From an uncultured Clostridia bacterium (GTDB lineage Bacteria > Bacillota > Clostridia > UBA1381), in the NCBI GenBank assembly GCA_934444735.1, contig CAKSDE010000011.1, positions 36,384 through 100,383 on the forward strand: a stretch of 64,000 nt of DNA, written 5' to 3'. How positions within the stretch are numbered: the first letter of the stretch is position 1; each line of letters begins with the position of its first letter. The notes below the pieces were generated by a model. That model ran no database searches. It was given only the letters and a program-made list of their open reading frames with translations, and was not told the DNA's origin. Position numbers and translations under genes: made by a program. Below, piece after piece: positions 49,084 through 58,653 of the stretch.

Positions 49084-51915
49084 ATGGCAAATGATATATT
49101 TGCAAATATAGCGGCAAACGGAATCGGAGGCAGAATGGATCAGCTTTGCGAAATAGTGCCGAAAAAGCATGAGACGGTAGTGTGTAAGCTTACCGATTCA
49201 AAAGAGGCGCCGATAAAAACCGTACCGAAGATGAGTACGAAAGCGGAGCTTTATGAGGCTTTGGAGAAGATGAAAGCGGCATATAAGCCGTTTTTGGCAG
49301 ATTATGCGCCAAAGACGGAATCGAAAAGAAAAAGAATCTATATAAAAGAGTTTTTATTAGACGGTAAGGAAAAAATTAATATTCCGCATTACGGCGGACC
49401 TGTAGGTTATGCAAAAAAGGTATATGAAAGCGAATTTGAGCTGGACGATTTTTCGGGAAAGGCAGTTTATATTACCTTTAAAGGTGCTGATTATTATGCG
49501 GTTGTTTACATAAACGGTGTGTGCGTCGGCACACATGAGGGATTTTTCTCGCCGTTCGAGTTTGACATAACCGAAAATGCAAAAAAAGGCAAGAACAGCT
49601 TAAAGGTTGAGCTTTATAACGATAATATCTACATGGGCAATGCTTTTGCAACACAGGAAAAGACAGAGGGCGAAAAGCTCTATGCGGCAACAGGACTTGG
49701 CTGGGACGATGCGGCAGAAGGCTGGCATCACTGCCCGGCAGGTATGGGAATATATAATGATGTATTTGTTGAAGTGCGCGAAACCTTAAACATCACCGAT
49801 CTTTATGTGCGCCCGATGGCGGACGAGGAAAAGGCAGAAGTCTGGGTTGAAGTGGAAAGCGCTCTTTATGATACACGTACGATTTCAATCGAACTGAATA
49901 TATTCGGTCAGAACTTTAAAGAAGATACGCTTATCGGATATGAGTATATCCCTGAAACGGTAAAGACAGTCGGCATGGGTGACAGTCTGACCGAGGCATC
50001 GGTAAAAGATGTTTTGGGAAAGGGTATCCCGATGCCGGTTAAAAAGGGCAAAAATATCTTCAAGATTATGGTGGATATAAAAAATCCGAAAATATGGGAG
50101 CTTGATAAGCCGTATCTTTATCAGGCTCAGGCAAGTGTTAAGTGTGACGGAGCCGTTATGGATACGCAAACACAGCAGTTCGGTATGAGAACATTTATTC
50201 AGGATACAGAGAACACTCCAAAAGGAATGTTCTACTTAAACGGCAGAAAAATACGCCTTCGCGGTGCTAATACAATGGGATTCGAGCAGCAGGATGTAAT
50301 GAATCATGATATAGATCAGCTGATAGACGATATACTTTTGGCAAAGCTTTGCAATATGAATTTCCTGCGTCTTACACAGCGCCCGGTACAGGACGAAATA
50401 TACGAATACTGCGACAAACTCGGACTTATGACACAGAGCGACCTGCCGCTTTTCGGTTGCATGAGAAGAACGAAGTTCTGCGAGGGCCTGCGCCAGGTTG
50501 AGGAAATGGAAAAGATGGTAAGAAAGCACCCGTGTAATGTGGTTGTTTCTTATATAAACGAACCGTTCCCGAATGCGAATAACGAGCCGCACAGGCACCT
50601 AAACCGTGAAGAACTGGAGCAGTTCTTCACCGCAAGCGATATTGTGATTAAGCTGCAAAATCCGGACAGAGTTATAAAGCACGTGGACGGCGATTATGAT
50701 CCGCCGACGGAAAGTATGCCGGATAACCATTGCTATCCGATGTGGTATAACGGTCACGGTATAGATATCGGCAGACTGCATAAGGGTTATTGGCTGAATG
50801 TTCGCCCGGGCTGGTATTACGGCTGCGGTGAATACGGCGCCGAGGGGTTGGATTTTGAGGACGTTATGACCGAGTGCTATCCGAAATCCTGGACTGCCGA
50901 GCCGTTTAATCCGTCAAATATAGTGCGTGCGCAAACCGGAGATTTCCACTATTTCTTTTACGATACGCAGGATAATATGTCGGATTGGGTAAAGGAAAGT
51001 CATGCTTTCCAGGCATTTGCGACATCGATTATGACTGAAGCCTTCAGACGTGACGATAATATGATTTCAAATGCGATACATCTGTTTATTGATGCATGGC
51101 CGTCGGGTTGGATGAAAACAATAATGGATTGCAGAAGAAATCCGAAACCGGCATTCTTTGCCTACAGAAATTCACTCGAGCCTGTAATGCTTTCTTTGAG
51201 AACAGACAGATTTACATATTTTGCAGGCGAGGAAATTTCGATAGAGTGTCATATCTGTAACGATACGAATATATCGGGCGATGATTTTACAATTCACTAT
51301 GAGCTTTACTCGGGCGATAAGCTCATAAAGACAGCGTCACAAAAGGCGAAAATATCCGATTGCGCAGCAGGATATGCAGGTGAAGTGAACTTTAGCATAG
51401 ACAGCGTTTCGGACAGAGAGAAGTTCACCGTAAAGGCGATTCTGACCGATAAAGACGGCAATGTGATTACACATAATTCGCTCGGCATTGAAGTTTTTGA
51501 AGATGTTGAGATTCCCGAAAATGATAATGTCGTACTGATAGAAAAGCTTGATGCGGGAGAATACGAGATTGCCGGTGAAAAGGTAGAGGTTAAAGAATGC
51601 GGTATGCTGCCGCTGCACTTTGTGTCGAGAAAAACGGGACATAAGGCGGTTGCGGAATTTGAAAAGAAGGATTTTTCATATTGGTATGATAAATCTGCCG
51701 ATATGATAACGCCGATACTTTATGCAACCTTTACCGCCGATGGGTTCACTCCGATATTAACAAGCGGGAACATGGACGCAAATGGTGATTGGGGCAAGGT
51801 TCTGGCTTGTGCCGTAAAAGAGTATGAGGGCAAAAAGTACGTTATCTGCCAGGTGGATTTGAGGTGCGAAAACCCTGTCGCAAAGAGATTTTTGAAAAAT
51901 ATAATGGAGCTTTAA
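49084..51915 (+). CDS. Glycoside hydrolase family 2 enzyme (beta-galactosidase/glucuronidase-like)
   Basis: 943 residues from ATG 49084, with AAGGAGG upstream. No signal peptide. The N-terminal jelly-roll domain has VYESEFELDDFSGKAVYITF and the Ig-like domain follows. The TIM barrel starts near FYLNGRKIRLRGANTMGFEQ. Predicted acid/base is E493 (VVSYINEPFPN) and nucleophile E583 (GCGEYGAEG). The substrate cannot be named: the barrel departs from LacZ and the C-terminal 250 residues hold extra beta domains. It follows the metal-GTPase genes by 44 bases, perhaps by read-through, and is followed by the valS-operon promoter. Confidence 0.85.
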   Translation: MANDIFANIAANGIGGRMDQLCEIVPKKHETVVCKLTDSKEAPIKTVPKMSTKAELYEALEKMKAAYKPFLADYAPKTESKRKRIYIKEFLLDGKEKINIPHYGGPVGYAKKVYESEFELDDFSGKAVYITFKGADYYAVVYINGVCVGTHEGFFSPFEFDITENAKKGKNSLKVELYNDNIYMGNAFATQEKTEGEKLYAATGLGWDDAAEGWHHCPAGMGIYNDVFVEVRETLNITDLYVRPMADEEKAEVWVEVESALYDTRTISIELNIFGQNFKEDTLIGYEYIPETVKTVGMGDSLTEASVKDVLGKGIPMPVKKGKNIFKIMVDIKNPKIWELDKPYLYQAQASVKCDGAVMDTQTQQFGMRTFIQDTENTPKGMFYLNGRKIRLRGANTMGFEQQDVMNHDIDQLIDDILLAKLCNMNFLRLTQRPVQDEIYEYCDKLGLMTQSDLPLFGCMRRTKFCEGLRQVEEMEKMVRKHPCNVVVSYINEPFPNANNEPHRHLNREELEQFFTASDIVIKLQNPDRVIKHVDGDYDPPTESMPDNHCYPMWYNGHGIDIGRLHKGYWLNVRPGWYYGCGEYGAEGLDFEDVMTECYPKSWTAEPFNPSNIVRAQTGDFHYFFYDTQDNMSDWVKESHAFQAFATSIMTEAFRRDDNMISNAIHLFIDAWPSGWMKTIMDCRRNPKPAFFAYRNSLEPVMLSLRTDRFTYFAGEEISIECHICNDTNISGDDFTIHYELYSGDKLIKTASQKAKISDCAAGYAGEVNFSIDSVSDREKFTVKAILTDKDGNVITHNSLGIEVFEDVEIPENDNVVLIEKLDAGEYEIAGEKVEVKECGMLPLHFVSRKTGHKAVAEFEKKDFSYWYDKSADMITPILYATFTADGFTPILTSGNMDANGDWGKVLACAVKEYEGKKYVICQVDLRCENPVAKRFLKNIMEL

Positions 51916-51925
51916 ACGAAAGTTC

Positions 51926-51954
51926 TTGACAAAATATTTTTGCAATGATATAAT
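51926..51954 (+). promoter_or_regulatory. Consensus promoter of the valS T-box operon
   Basis: TTGACA at 51926-51931 and TATAAT at 51949-51954, exact consensus with 17-base spacer, 11 bases after the GH2 stop. Confidence 0.9.
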
Positions 51955-51969
51955 AAACAAAAAAGATAT

Positions 51970-52236
51970 TAAAGGCAATGACGAAGAGGGCGCAGAATAC
52001 AGAGTACCCAAAAGAGAAATGGCGGTTGGTGCAAGCCACGGGACTGATTTTGATGCTGTAGCTTCAGAGCCGGGAGGAAGAAAATCCACAAAAAGAGATG
52101 AGTAGAACCTCTCCGCAGAAAAAATACTGCGTTAAAAAAACAAATGAGCGGTGAAAAAAATTCACAATTTGAGTGGTACCGCGGGTATGAATTTATGCCC
52201 GTCTCAAAGATGTTTTCTTTGGGACGGGTTTTTATT
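51970..52236 (+). promoter_or_regulatory. T-box riboswitch, valine type
   Basis: Stem I features AGAGTACCC and the distal GGTGCAAGCC, the T-box sequence GAGTGGTACCGCGGG at 52171-52185, and a terminator hairpin CCCGTC...GACGGG at 52198-52228 followed by T residues. The likely specifier is GTA at 52058-52060 (Val), consistent with valS in the operon. Uncharged tRNA-Val would stabilise the antiterminator. Confidence 0.9.
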
Positions 52237-52256
52237 TTGAAACAGGGAGGAAATAA

Positions 52257-53423
52257 ATGGAAATAAGAGAGTTTTACGGGGAGGAAACGGTACGCTACAG
52301 AAAGCTTTGTGCGCCGCTTTTTCATTCTCAGATAAATGAAGAGCAGATTCGTCAAAAGGTAGAAGAGGATAAGAGGCGAAAAAAGGATTTTGTGCGATTG
52401 GGAGCGTTTGAGGACGAGCTGATTGCAGCGATTGAGATACACCCGTACAACATTATTTTTGAAAACGGCACGGCGAAGATGGGCGGCATAGGCGGAGTGA
52501 TTTCAGCATTGGAGGCGCGCGGAAAAGGTGCAGTTAAAAAGCTCTTTATAAAAGGGTTTGAAAAGATGTATGAACAGGAGCAGATCATTTCACATCTTTT
52601 CCCTTTCCGCGGCGACTATTACCGCAAGTTTGATTATGAGGTGACTGCGGAAAATACTGTCTGGTATATCCCGACGGAATATTTAAGAGCGTCGGAGGTC
52701 GGCACAGTCAAGCTCTATGACGGTTCGGAAAAGATGAAAGAGGACATAAAGAGTATATATCACAAATTCGTTTTTGGAAAAAACCTTGCTCTTGCCGAGC
52801 ATGATTGGGATAAATTCTTTGAGGAAAGACGTCCGTACGAATCGCAGCTCTTTAGCTATCTGCACTATACCGATGATGTTGCCGACGGATTTTTGAGCTA
52901 TAACATGAGAGCATATGAGCATAAAACGCAGGACGTTTCGGTAAGTAATTTCTGGTATACCGATAAAAACGGCATTTCGGGCATTTTGGGATATATCGCA
53001 TCACTTAAAGATCATTCGGATAAATGCATTGTCACCTGTAATGACGATTTGGGAGCATACTTTGAATTTAACGGCGGCTGGGGCAAGCGCGATACCGAGC
53101 GTAAAATAGAATTTCGAGGAAGTACAAGGATAATCGATGCTGAAAAGGTGCTTTTGAAAAAAGCATTTTCGGGCAAGGCGGCAATAAAGATAATCGACAA
53201 TTTCTGCCCATGGAATAACGACGTATTCACCATATCCGACGGGAAAGTGTCACGCGGACAGGGTGATGCCGACGCGAGTATGACAATGCGCGCATTTTCG
53301 TCACTCGTTATGGGAAGATACGATAATCTTGATTTTGTACCCGAGCTTGAAATATACAAAAATAAGGAAAATTTGGAAAAGCTTTTTGCAAAGCGGAAAA
53401 TGTGGTTTGATATACATTTTTAG
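52257..53423 (+). CDS. Eis-like GNAT N-acetyltransferase
   Basis: 388 residues, ATG 52257 after GGGAGGAA. The N-terminal GNAT domain includes the acetyl-CoA loop with GGIGGVISALEARGKGAVKKLF and HLFPFRGDYYRKFDYE, typical of the Eis family. A second GNAT-like and a C-terminal SCP2-like domain complete the usual three-domain form. Eis enzymes acetylate amines, including aminoglycosides in some species, but the natural substrate of most is unknown. It is the first gene after a valine T-box, so it should rise when charged tRNA-Val is scarce, an unusual control for this family. Confidence 0.85.
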   Translation: MEIREFYGEETVRYRKLCAPLFHSQINEEQIRQKVEEDKRRKKDFVRLGAFEDELIAAIEIHPYNIIFENGTAKMGGIGGVISALEARGKGAVKKLFIKGFEKMYEQEQIISHLFPFRGDYYRKFDYEVTAENTVWYIPTEYLRASEVGTVKLYDGSEKMKEDIKSIYHKFVFGKNLALAEHDWDKFFEERRPYESQLFSYLHYTDDVADGFLSYNMRAYEHKTQDVSVSNFWYTDKNGISGILGYIASLKDHSDKCIVTCNDDLGAYFEFNGGWGKRDTERKIEFRGSTRIIDAEKVLLKKAFSGKAAIKIIDNFCPWNNDVFTISDGKVSRGQGDADASMTMRAFSSLVMGRYDNLDFVPELEIYKNKENLEKLFAKRKMWFDIHF

Positions 53424-53436
53424 AAAGTGAAGAATT

Positions 53437-53616
53437 ATGAAAGTTTTAAAGTATGCCATAGTCTTGATTGCAGCGGCTGCTGCCGTTACAATGAATTTTA
53501 AGGCAAAGAAAATATCCGAGAGGATAAAAGGCGATGAAAGCCTTATGCTGCGGTTTAAGATTGCGGCAGCAGGTCTTTGCATTGCGGATTTTATATATGT
53601 AATGATATTCTTTTAA
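53437..53616 (+). CDS. Small membrane protein, unknown
   Basis: 59 residues (MKVLKYAIVLIAAAAAVTMN at the start, DFIYVMIFF at the end). Two hydrophobic segments, about 4-19 and 42-58, flank a basic loop (KAKKISERIKG). ATG lies 13 bases after the acetyltransferase stop, with AAAGTGAAGA upstream as a weak ribosome site. It sits inside the valine T-box operon. I recognise no family. Confidence 0.6.
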   Translation: MKVLKYAIVLIAAAAAVTMNFKAKKISERIKGDESLMLRFKIAAAGLCIADFIYVMIFF

Positions 53617-53668
53617 GCAATGTGAAAACGTTGGTTAAAGGTGAGAAAAAAAGAAAGGATATAAAGAA

Positions 53669-56311
53669 ATGGAAGAAAGTAGAAATCTCGAAAAGACGTA
53701 TGAACCGCAGAAGGTTGAAGAACGTCTTTACAAAATGTGGACAGATAACGGGTATTTTCACGCAAAAATAGACCCGGATAAGAAACCGTATACAATCGTT
53801 ATTCCGCCCCCGAATGTAACGGGACAGCTGCACATGGGACACGCACTGGACGAAACCTTGCAGGATATTTTGATAAGATACAAAAGAATGCAAGGGTACT
53901 CGGCGCTTTGGGTGCCGGGAACCGACCATGCAGGAATCGCAACGCAGATAAAGGTTGAGGAATCGTTGCGTGTAAACGAGGGCTTGACGAGATACGATCT
54001 GGGACGCGAGAAGTTTTTGGAGCGTGTATGGGAATGGAAGAATCTGTACGGCGGAAGAATCATAAATCAGCTTAAAAAGATAGGTTCCTCCTGCGATTGG
54101 GACAGACTCCGCTTTACTATGGACGAGGGCTGCTCAAAGGCTGTAAAAGAGGTATTCATAAACCTGTATAATAAAGGACTTATTTATCAGGGCTCGAGAA
54201 TTATAAATTGGTGTCCGCACTGTATCACGGCTCTGTCCGATGCAGAGGTTGAACACGCAGAACAGCCCGGTCATTTCTGGCATATAAAGTATCCGGTAAA
54301 GGATTCGGACAGCTTTGTGATTATCGCAACCACGCGTCCCGAGACACTTTTGGGAGATACGGCGGTTGCGGTAAATCCCGAGGACGAGAGATATACCGAT
54401 TTGGTCGGAAAGACCTTGATTTTGCCGCTTGTCGGACGGGAGATCCCGGTTATTGCGGACAGCTATGTTGACAAAGAGTTTGGAACGGGCTGCGTAAAGA
54501 TTACGCCGGCGCATGATCCGAACGACTTTGAAGTGGGATTAAGACATAATCTGGAGCAGATTAAGATTTTAAATGATGATGCAACAATAAACTGCCCCGG
54601 CTCAAAATATGACGGCATGGACAGATACGAGGCAAGAAAAGCAATGGTTGCCGACTTGGACGAGATGGGACTTTTGGTTAAAGTAGAGGATCATGCGCAT
54701 AATGTCGGTCAGTGCTACAGATGCTCGACAACGGTTGAGCCGATTATCTCAAAACAGTGGTTCGTTAAGATGAAACCTTTGGCACAGCCGGCAATAGACG
54801 CTGTTAAAAATAAGGAAACACAGTTTGTCCCCGAGCATTTTGAAAAGGTATACTTCCACTGGCTGGAAAATATCCGCGACTGGTGTATTTCGCGTCAGCT
54901 TTGGTGGGGACACAGAATACCTGCGTTCTACTGCGATGATTGCGGCGAGATGGTGGTAACGAAAGAGGATAAGGCGTTCTGCCCGAAGTGTAAAAAGGAG
55001 ATGCGCCAGGATCCCGATACACTTGATACGTGGTTCTCGTCGGCTTTGTGGCCGTTCTCGACTTTGGGCTGGCCGGATCAAACCGAAGATCTTAAATATT
55101 TCTATCCGACAAGCACGCTTGTTACGGGTTATGATATAATTCCGTTTTGGGTAATGAGAATGATGTTCTCAGGGTTGGAGCATACCGGCGAAGTGCCGTT
55201 TAAGCACGTATTTATACACGGACTTGTGCGTGACTCGCAGGGAAGAAAGATGTCCAAATCTTTGGGTAACGGTATAGATCCTTTGGAGATCATCGACAAA
55301 TACGGTGCGGACGCATTGAGATTTACTCTTGCAACGGGAAATGCACCCGGAAACGATATGCGTTTTTATATCGAGCGTGTTGAGGCAAACAGAAACTTTG
55401 CAAATAAGATATGGAATGCCGCAAGATTTACTCTGATGAATCTTGATATAGAAGAAAATAAGCTGCCGGATACAGCGGATTTGCAGCTTGAAGATAAGTG
55501 GATTTTGTCAAAGTACAACACGCTTGTTGCCGAGGTTACGAATAATCTCGATAAATTTGAGCTTGGTATTGCGGTATCAAAGCTTTATGATTTCCTGTGG
55601 AGCAACTTCTGCGATTGGTATATAGAGCTTGTAAAGCCGAGATTGTTCGATAAGGAGAATCCGACAAGAAAGACAGCAGAATATGTGCTTTCATATGTGC
55701 TTTCAAATACGATGAAGCTTTTGCACCCGTTTATGCCGTTTATTACAGAGGAAATATGGCAGCATCTGCCTCATGACGGCGAAAGCATAATGATAAGCAA
55801 GTTCCCGGAATACTCAGACAAGCTGGATTTTGCCGAGGACGAGGCCGTTATGCAGACTGTTATGGACGCGGTAAGCGGAATAAGAAACAGACGTGCCGAA
55901 ATGAATGTTCCGCCTTCTAAAAAGAGCAAGGTTATTATAGTAACCAAAAAGACCGACGTTTACAATAACAGCAAGCAGTTCTTTGAAAAATTGGCTTCGG
56001 CAAGTGAGGTTACCGTTTTGGACAGCAAAGACGGTATAAGCGCAAAAGCGGTGAATGTGGTTGTTGACGGTGCGGAGATTTTCCTGCCGCTCGAAGAACT
56101 TGTTGATAAGGATAAGGAGCTTGAAAGACTCAATAAGGAAAAGAAACAGTTAGAGAGCGAAATCAAGCGTGTTGAGGGTAAACTTTCAAATCAGGGATTT
56201 GTTTCAAAGGCGCCTGCAAAGCTTATCGAAGAAGAAAAGGCTAAGGGCGTAAAATATAAAGAAATGCTCGAAAAAGTCCTGGAAAATATTAAGGACATGG
56301 AGAATATGTAA
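53669..56311 (+). CDS. valS: Valyl-tRNA synthetase
   Basis: 880 residues, the normal bacterial length. Class I motifs: HIGH as HMGH in [15 protein letters not shown] and KMSKS in [14 protein letters not shown]. The editing (CP1) domain with [20 protein letters not shown] removes mischarged threonine. The C-terminal anticodon-binding domain is followed by a coiled-coil arm ([19 protein letters not shown]). It joins valine to tRNA-Val. ATG 53669 follows AAAGGA. It is transcribed from the T-box promoter at 51926, so charging of tRNA-Val controls it. Confidence 0.97.
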   Translation: MEESRNLEKTYEPQKVEERLYKMWTDNGYFHAKIDPDKKPYTIVIPPPNVTGQLHMGHALDETLQDILIRYKRMQGYSALWVPGTDHAGIATQIKVEESLRVNEGLTRYDLGREKFLERVWEWKNLYGGRIINQLKKIGSSCDWDRLRFTMDEGCSKAVKEVFINLYNKGLIYQGSRIINWCPHCITALSDAEVEHAEQPGHFWHIKYPVKDSDSFVIIATTRPETLLGDTAVAVNPEDERYTDLVGKTLILPLVGREIPVIADSYVDKEFGTGCVKITPAHDPNDFEVGLRHNLEQIKILNDDATINCPGSKYDGMDRYEARKAMVADLDEMGLLVKVEDHAHNVGQCYRCSTTVEPIISKQWFVKMKPLAQPAIDAVKNKETQFVPEHFEKVYFHWLENIRDWCISRQLWWGHRIPAFYCDDCGEMVVTKEDKAFCPKCKKEMRQDPDTLDTWFSSALWPFSTLGWPDQTEDLKYFYPTSTLVTGYDIIPFWVMRMMFSGLEHTGEVPFKHVFIHGLVRDSQGRKMSKSLGNGIDPLEIIDKYGADALRFTLATGNAPGNDMRFYIERVEANRNFANKIWNAARFTLMNLDIEENKLPDTADLQLEDKWILSKYNTLVAEVTNNLDKFELGIAVSKLYDFLWSNFCDWYIELVKPRLFDKENPTRKTAEYVLSYVLSNTMKLLHPFMPFITEEIWQHLPHDGESIMISKFPEYSDKLDFAEDEAVMQTVMDAVSGIRNRRAEMNVPPSKKSKVIIVTKKTDVYNNSKQFFEKLASASEVTVLDSKDGISAKAVNVVVDGAEIFLPLEELVDKDKELERLNKEKKQLESEIKRVEGKLSNQGFVSKAPAKLIEEEKAKGVKYKEMLEKVLENIKDMENM

Positions 56312-56330
56312 GTTTTTTTGAAAAAATCTC

Positions 56331-56359
56331 TTGACAAATGCGGATTTTGGTGGCATAAT
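56331..56359 (+). promoter_or_regulatory. Promoter of the thrS T-box transcript
   Basis: TTGACA at 56331-56336 and CATAAT at 56354-56359, 17-base spacer, 19 bases after the valS stop. Confidence 0.8.
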
Positions 56360-56365
56360 ATATTT

Positions 56366-56631
56366 TAAAGGCAGTGAAAAAGACAGTAGCCGTTTTAAAA
56401 GTAGCATGAAAGAGAGAAAGCGTCATGGGCTGGAAACGTTTTTGGTGTGAAAAAACGGTGAATACCACTTTGGAGCCGCGTGTCGAAAAAATGATTTTTA
56501 GTAGGCATTGCCGTGTTAAGCTTTGGCGTTACAAAAGTAAAATTAAGTGACGGTTATCCGTAATTAGGGTGGAACCGTGCAAAGTAAGTATTTTGCACCC
56601 CTATCTTTTAAGATAGGGGTGTTATTTTTTT
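56366..56631 (+). promoter_or_regulatory. T-box riboswitch, threonine type
   Basis: Stem I with ACAGTAGCC and AGAGAGAAAG, the T-box ATTAGGGTGGAACCGTGC at 56563-56580, and a terminator hairpin CACCCCTATCTT/AGATAGGGGTG (56596-56621) followed by T residues to 56631. The likely specifier is ACC at 56464-56466 (Thr), matching thrS downstream. Confidence 0.92.
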
Positions 56632-56647
56632 GAAAGGATTTGATAAA

Positions 56648-58396
56648 ATGAGCAGCGAACTTCAAACATTAAGACATTCTGCGTCACACGTTATGGCGCA
56701 GGCGGTAAAAAGACTATTCCCGGACGTAAAATTGGCGATAGGTCCGGCAATCGACACGGGATTCTACTATGATTTTGACACAGAGCATACGTTTACTCCC
56801 GAGGATCTTGAGGCAATTGAAAAGGAAATGAAAAAGATTGCAAAAGAGAACCTGAAAATCGAAAGATTTGAACTTCCGAAAGAAGAGGCTTTAGAGCTTA
56901 TGAAGGACGAGCCTTATAAAATTGAGCTTATAAACGATCTTCCAGAGGGCGAGGTAATATCCTTTTATAAGCAGGGCGAATTTTGCGATTTGTGCGCAGG
57001 CCCGCACATAAACTATACAAGCAAGGTAAAGGCATATAAGCTTTTGAGCGCAACAGGTGCATACTGGAGAGGCGACGAGAAGAACAAGATGCTGCAGAGA
57101 ATCTACGGTACGGCATTTGAAACAAAGGACGAGCTGGAAAAATATCTTGCTGATCTGGAAGAGGCTAAAAAGCGCGACCATAACAAGCTCGGACGTGAGC
57201 TGGAGCTCTTTACCACATCAGAGCTTATCGGTCAGGGACTGCCGATACTTTTGCCTAAGGGCGCAAGAGTAGTTCAGCTTTTGCAGAGATTTGTCGAGGA
57301 TGAGGAACAAAAGCGCGGCTGGCTTTTAACAAAAACTCCGCTTATGGCAAAGAGCGACTTATATAAGCTTTCGGGACATTGGGATCACTACAAAGAGGGA
57401 ATGTTTGTTTTGGGTGATGAGGAAACGGATAAGGAAGTGTTTGCACTTCGTCCGATGACCTGCCCGTTCCAGTATCAGGCATATTTAAACAGAGGCCGCT
57501 CATACAGAGATCTGCCGATGCGCTTGAATGAAACATCAACGCTTTTCAGAAATGAAGCGTCGGGAGAAATGCACGGACTGATCCGCGTAAGACAGTTCAC
57601 AATCTCGGAGGGTCATTTGATGTGTACACCGGAGCAGCTGGAGGACGAATTTAAGGGTTGTCTTGAACTCACAAATTATATGTTAAAGACGCTGGGACTT
57701 GCTGATGATGTATCATACAGATTCTCGCAGTGGGATCCGAATGACCGCGACAAATATATCGGAACACCGGAGCAATGGGACGAAGCACAGGACGTTATGA
57801 AGACTATTCTTGACGATTTGGAGATTCCATATAAAATCGGAATAGGCGAGGCAGCATTCTACGGACCGAAGCTGGATATTCAAATAAAGAATGTACATGG
57901 TAAAGAGGATACGCTCATAACTATTCAGATAGACCAGATGCTTGCCGAAAAGTTCGGTATGGAATATGTTGATAAGGACGGAACAAAGAAGAATCCGTAT
58001 ATTATACACAGAACGAGCATCGGCTGCTATGAAAGAACACTTGCGCTTTTGATAGAGAAGTATGCGGGTGCATTTCCGGTATGGCTCGCACCTGTTCAGG
58101 TAAAGCTTTTGCCGATTGCCGACAGACACCTGGATTACACATATGAGGTTAAGAAAAAGCTTGAAGAAAACGGCATAATAAGAGTTGAAGTGGACGACCG
58201 TTCGGAAAAGATCGGTTACAAGATCAGAGAGGCACAGCTTGAAAAGGTTCCGTATATGCTTGTAATCGGCGATAAGGATATAGAAAACGGCGCTGTTTCG
58301 GTACGTGACAGAAAAGAGGGCGATCTGGGAAGTATGCCGATCGACGATTTTGTAAAGCAGATTACCGAAGAAGTAGCAAGCAAGGTTATAAAGTAA
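56648..58396 (+). CDS. thrS: Threonyl-tRNA synthetase lacking the TGS domain
   Basis: 582 residues from ATG 56648 (GAAAGGA upstream), about 60 shorter than the usual 640 because the N-terminal TGS domain is missing. The protein begins at the editing domain, with HSASHVMAQA and CDLCAGPH, the zinc-type site that removes serine from tRNA-Thr. The class II core follows: FALRPMTCPFQYQAY, RLNETSTLFRNEASGEMHGLIRVRQF and YIIHRTSIGCYERTLALLIE. The C-terminal anticodon-binding domain starts near FPVWLAPVQVKLLPI. No in-frame upstream extension exists, since the terminator of the T-box lies there. Confidence 0.95.
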   Translation: MSSELQTLRHSASHVMAQAVKRLFPDVKLAIGPAIDTGFYYDFDTEHTFTPEDLEAIEKEMKKIAKENLKIERFELPKEEALELMKDEPYKIELINDLPEGEVISFYKQGEFCDLCAGPHINYTSKVKAYKLLSATGAYWRGDEKNKMLQRIYGTAFETKDELEKYLADLEEAKKRDHNKLGRELELFTTSELIGQGLPILLPKGARVVQLLQRFVEDEEQKRGWLLTKTPLMAKSDLYKLSGHWDHYKEGMFVLGDEETDKEVFALRPMTCPFQYQAYLNRGRSYRDLPMRLNETSTLFRNEASGEMHGLIRVRQFTISEGHLMCTPEQLEDEFKGCLELTNYMLKTLGLADDVSYRFSQWDPNDRDKYIGTPEQWDEAQDVMKTILDDLEIPYKIGIGEAAFYGPKLDIQIKNVHGKEDTLITIQIDQMLAEKFGMEYVDKDGTKKNPYIIHRTSIGCYERTLALLIEKYAGAFPVWLAPVQVKLLPIADRHLDYTYEVKKKLEENGIIRVEVDDRSEKIGYKIREAQLEKVPYMLVIGDKDIENGAVSVRDRKEGDLGSMPIDDFVKQITEEVASKVIK

Positions 58397-58472
58397 TGCA
58401 GAATATAGCCGTCCGCTAACCGAAAGTAATAGTTGACCGGCTAATTCTGTACAGTATTTTTAACGAACCAAA

Positions 58473-58518
58473 AAAGCTGAGTACAAAATCAAAATGTTTT
58501 GTGCTCAGCTTTGTTTTA
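58473..58518 (+). terminator. Terminator after thrS
   Basis: Inverted repeat AAAGCTGAGTACAAAA/TTTTGTGCTCAGCTTT with a T-rich tail. Confidence 0.85.
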
Positions 58519-58554
58519 ATTATAGAATAAAATACCGAAAAGGAAAATAATGTG

Positions 58555-58583
58555 TTGAAATTATTTTGTTTGTATGTTATAAT
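58555..58583 (+). promoter_or_regulatory. Promoter of the acyltransferase-tgt region
   Basis: TTGAAA at 58555-58560 and TATAAT at 58578-58583, 17-base spacer, 71 bases before the start codon. Confidence 0.7.
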
Positions 58584-58653
58584 TACCTATATAATGGAAA
58601 TTTATGCTGTTTTGGGGGACGCATAAGTTTGTGGGAAATAAAGGGAGGATTTT

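Noticed and set aside
53669..53929. Minus-strand open frames over the start of valS
   Set aside because: They are shadows of valS and lack ribosome sites.
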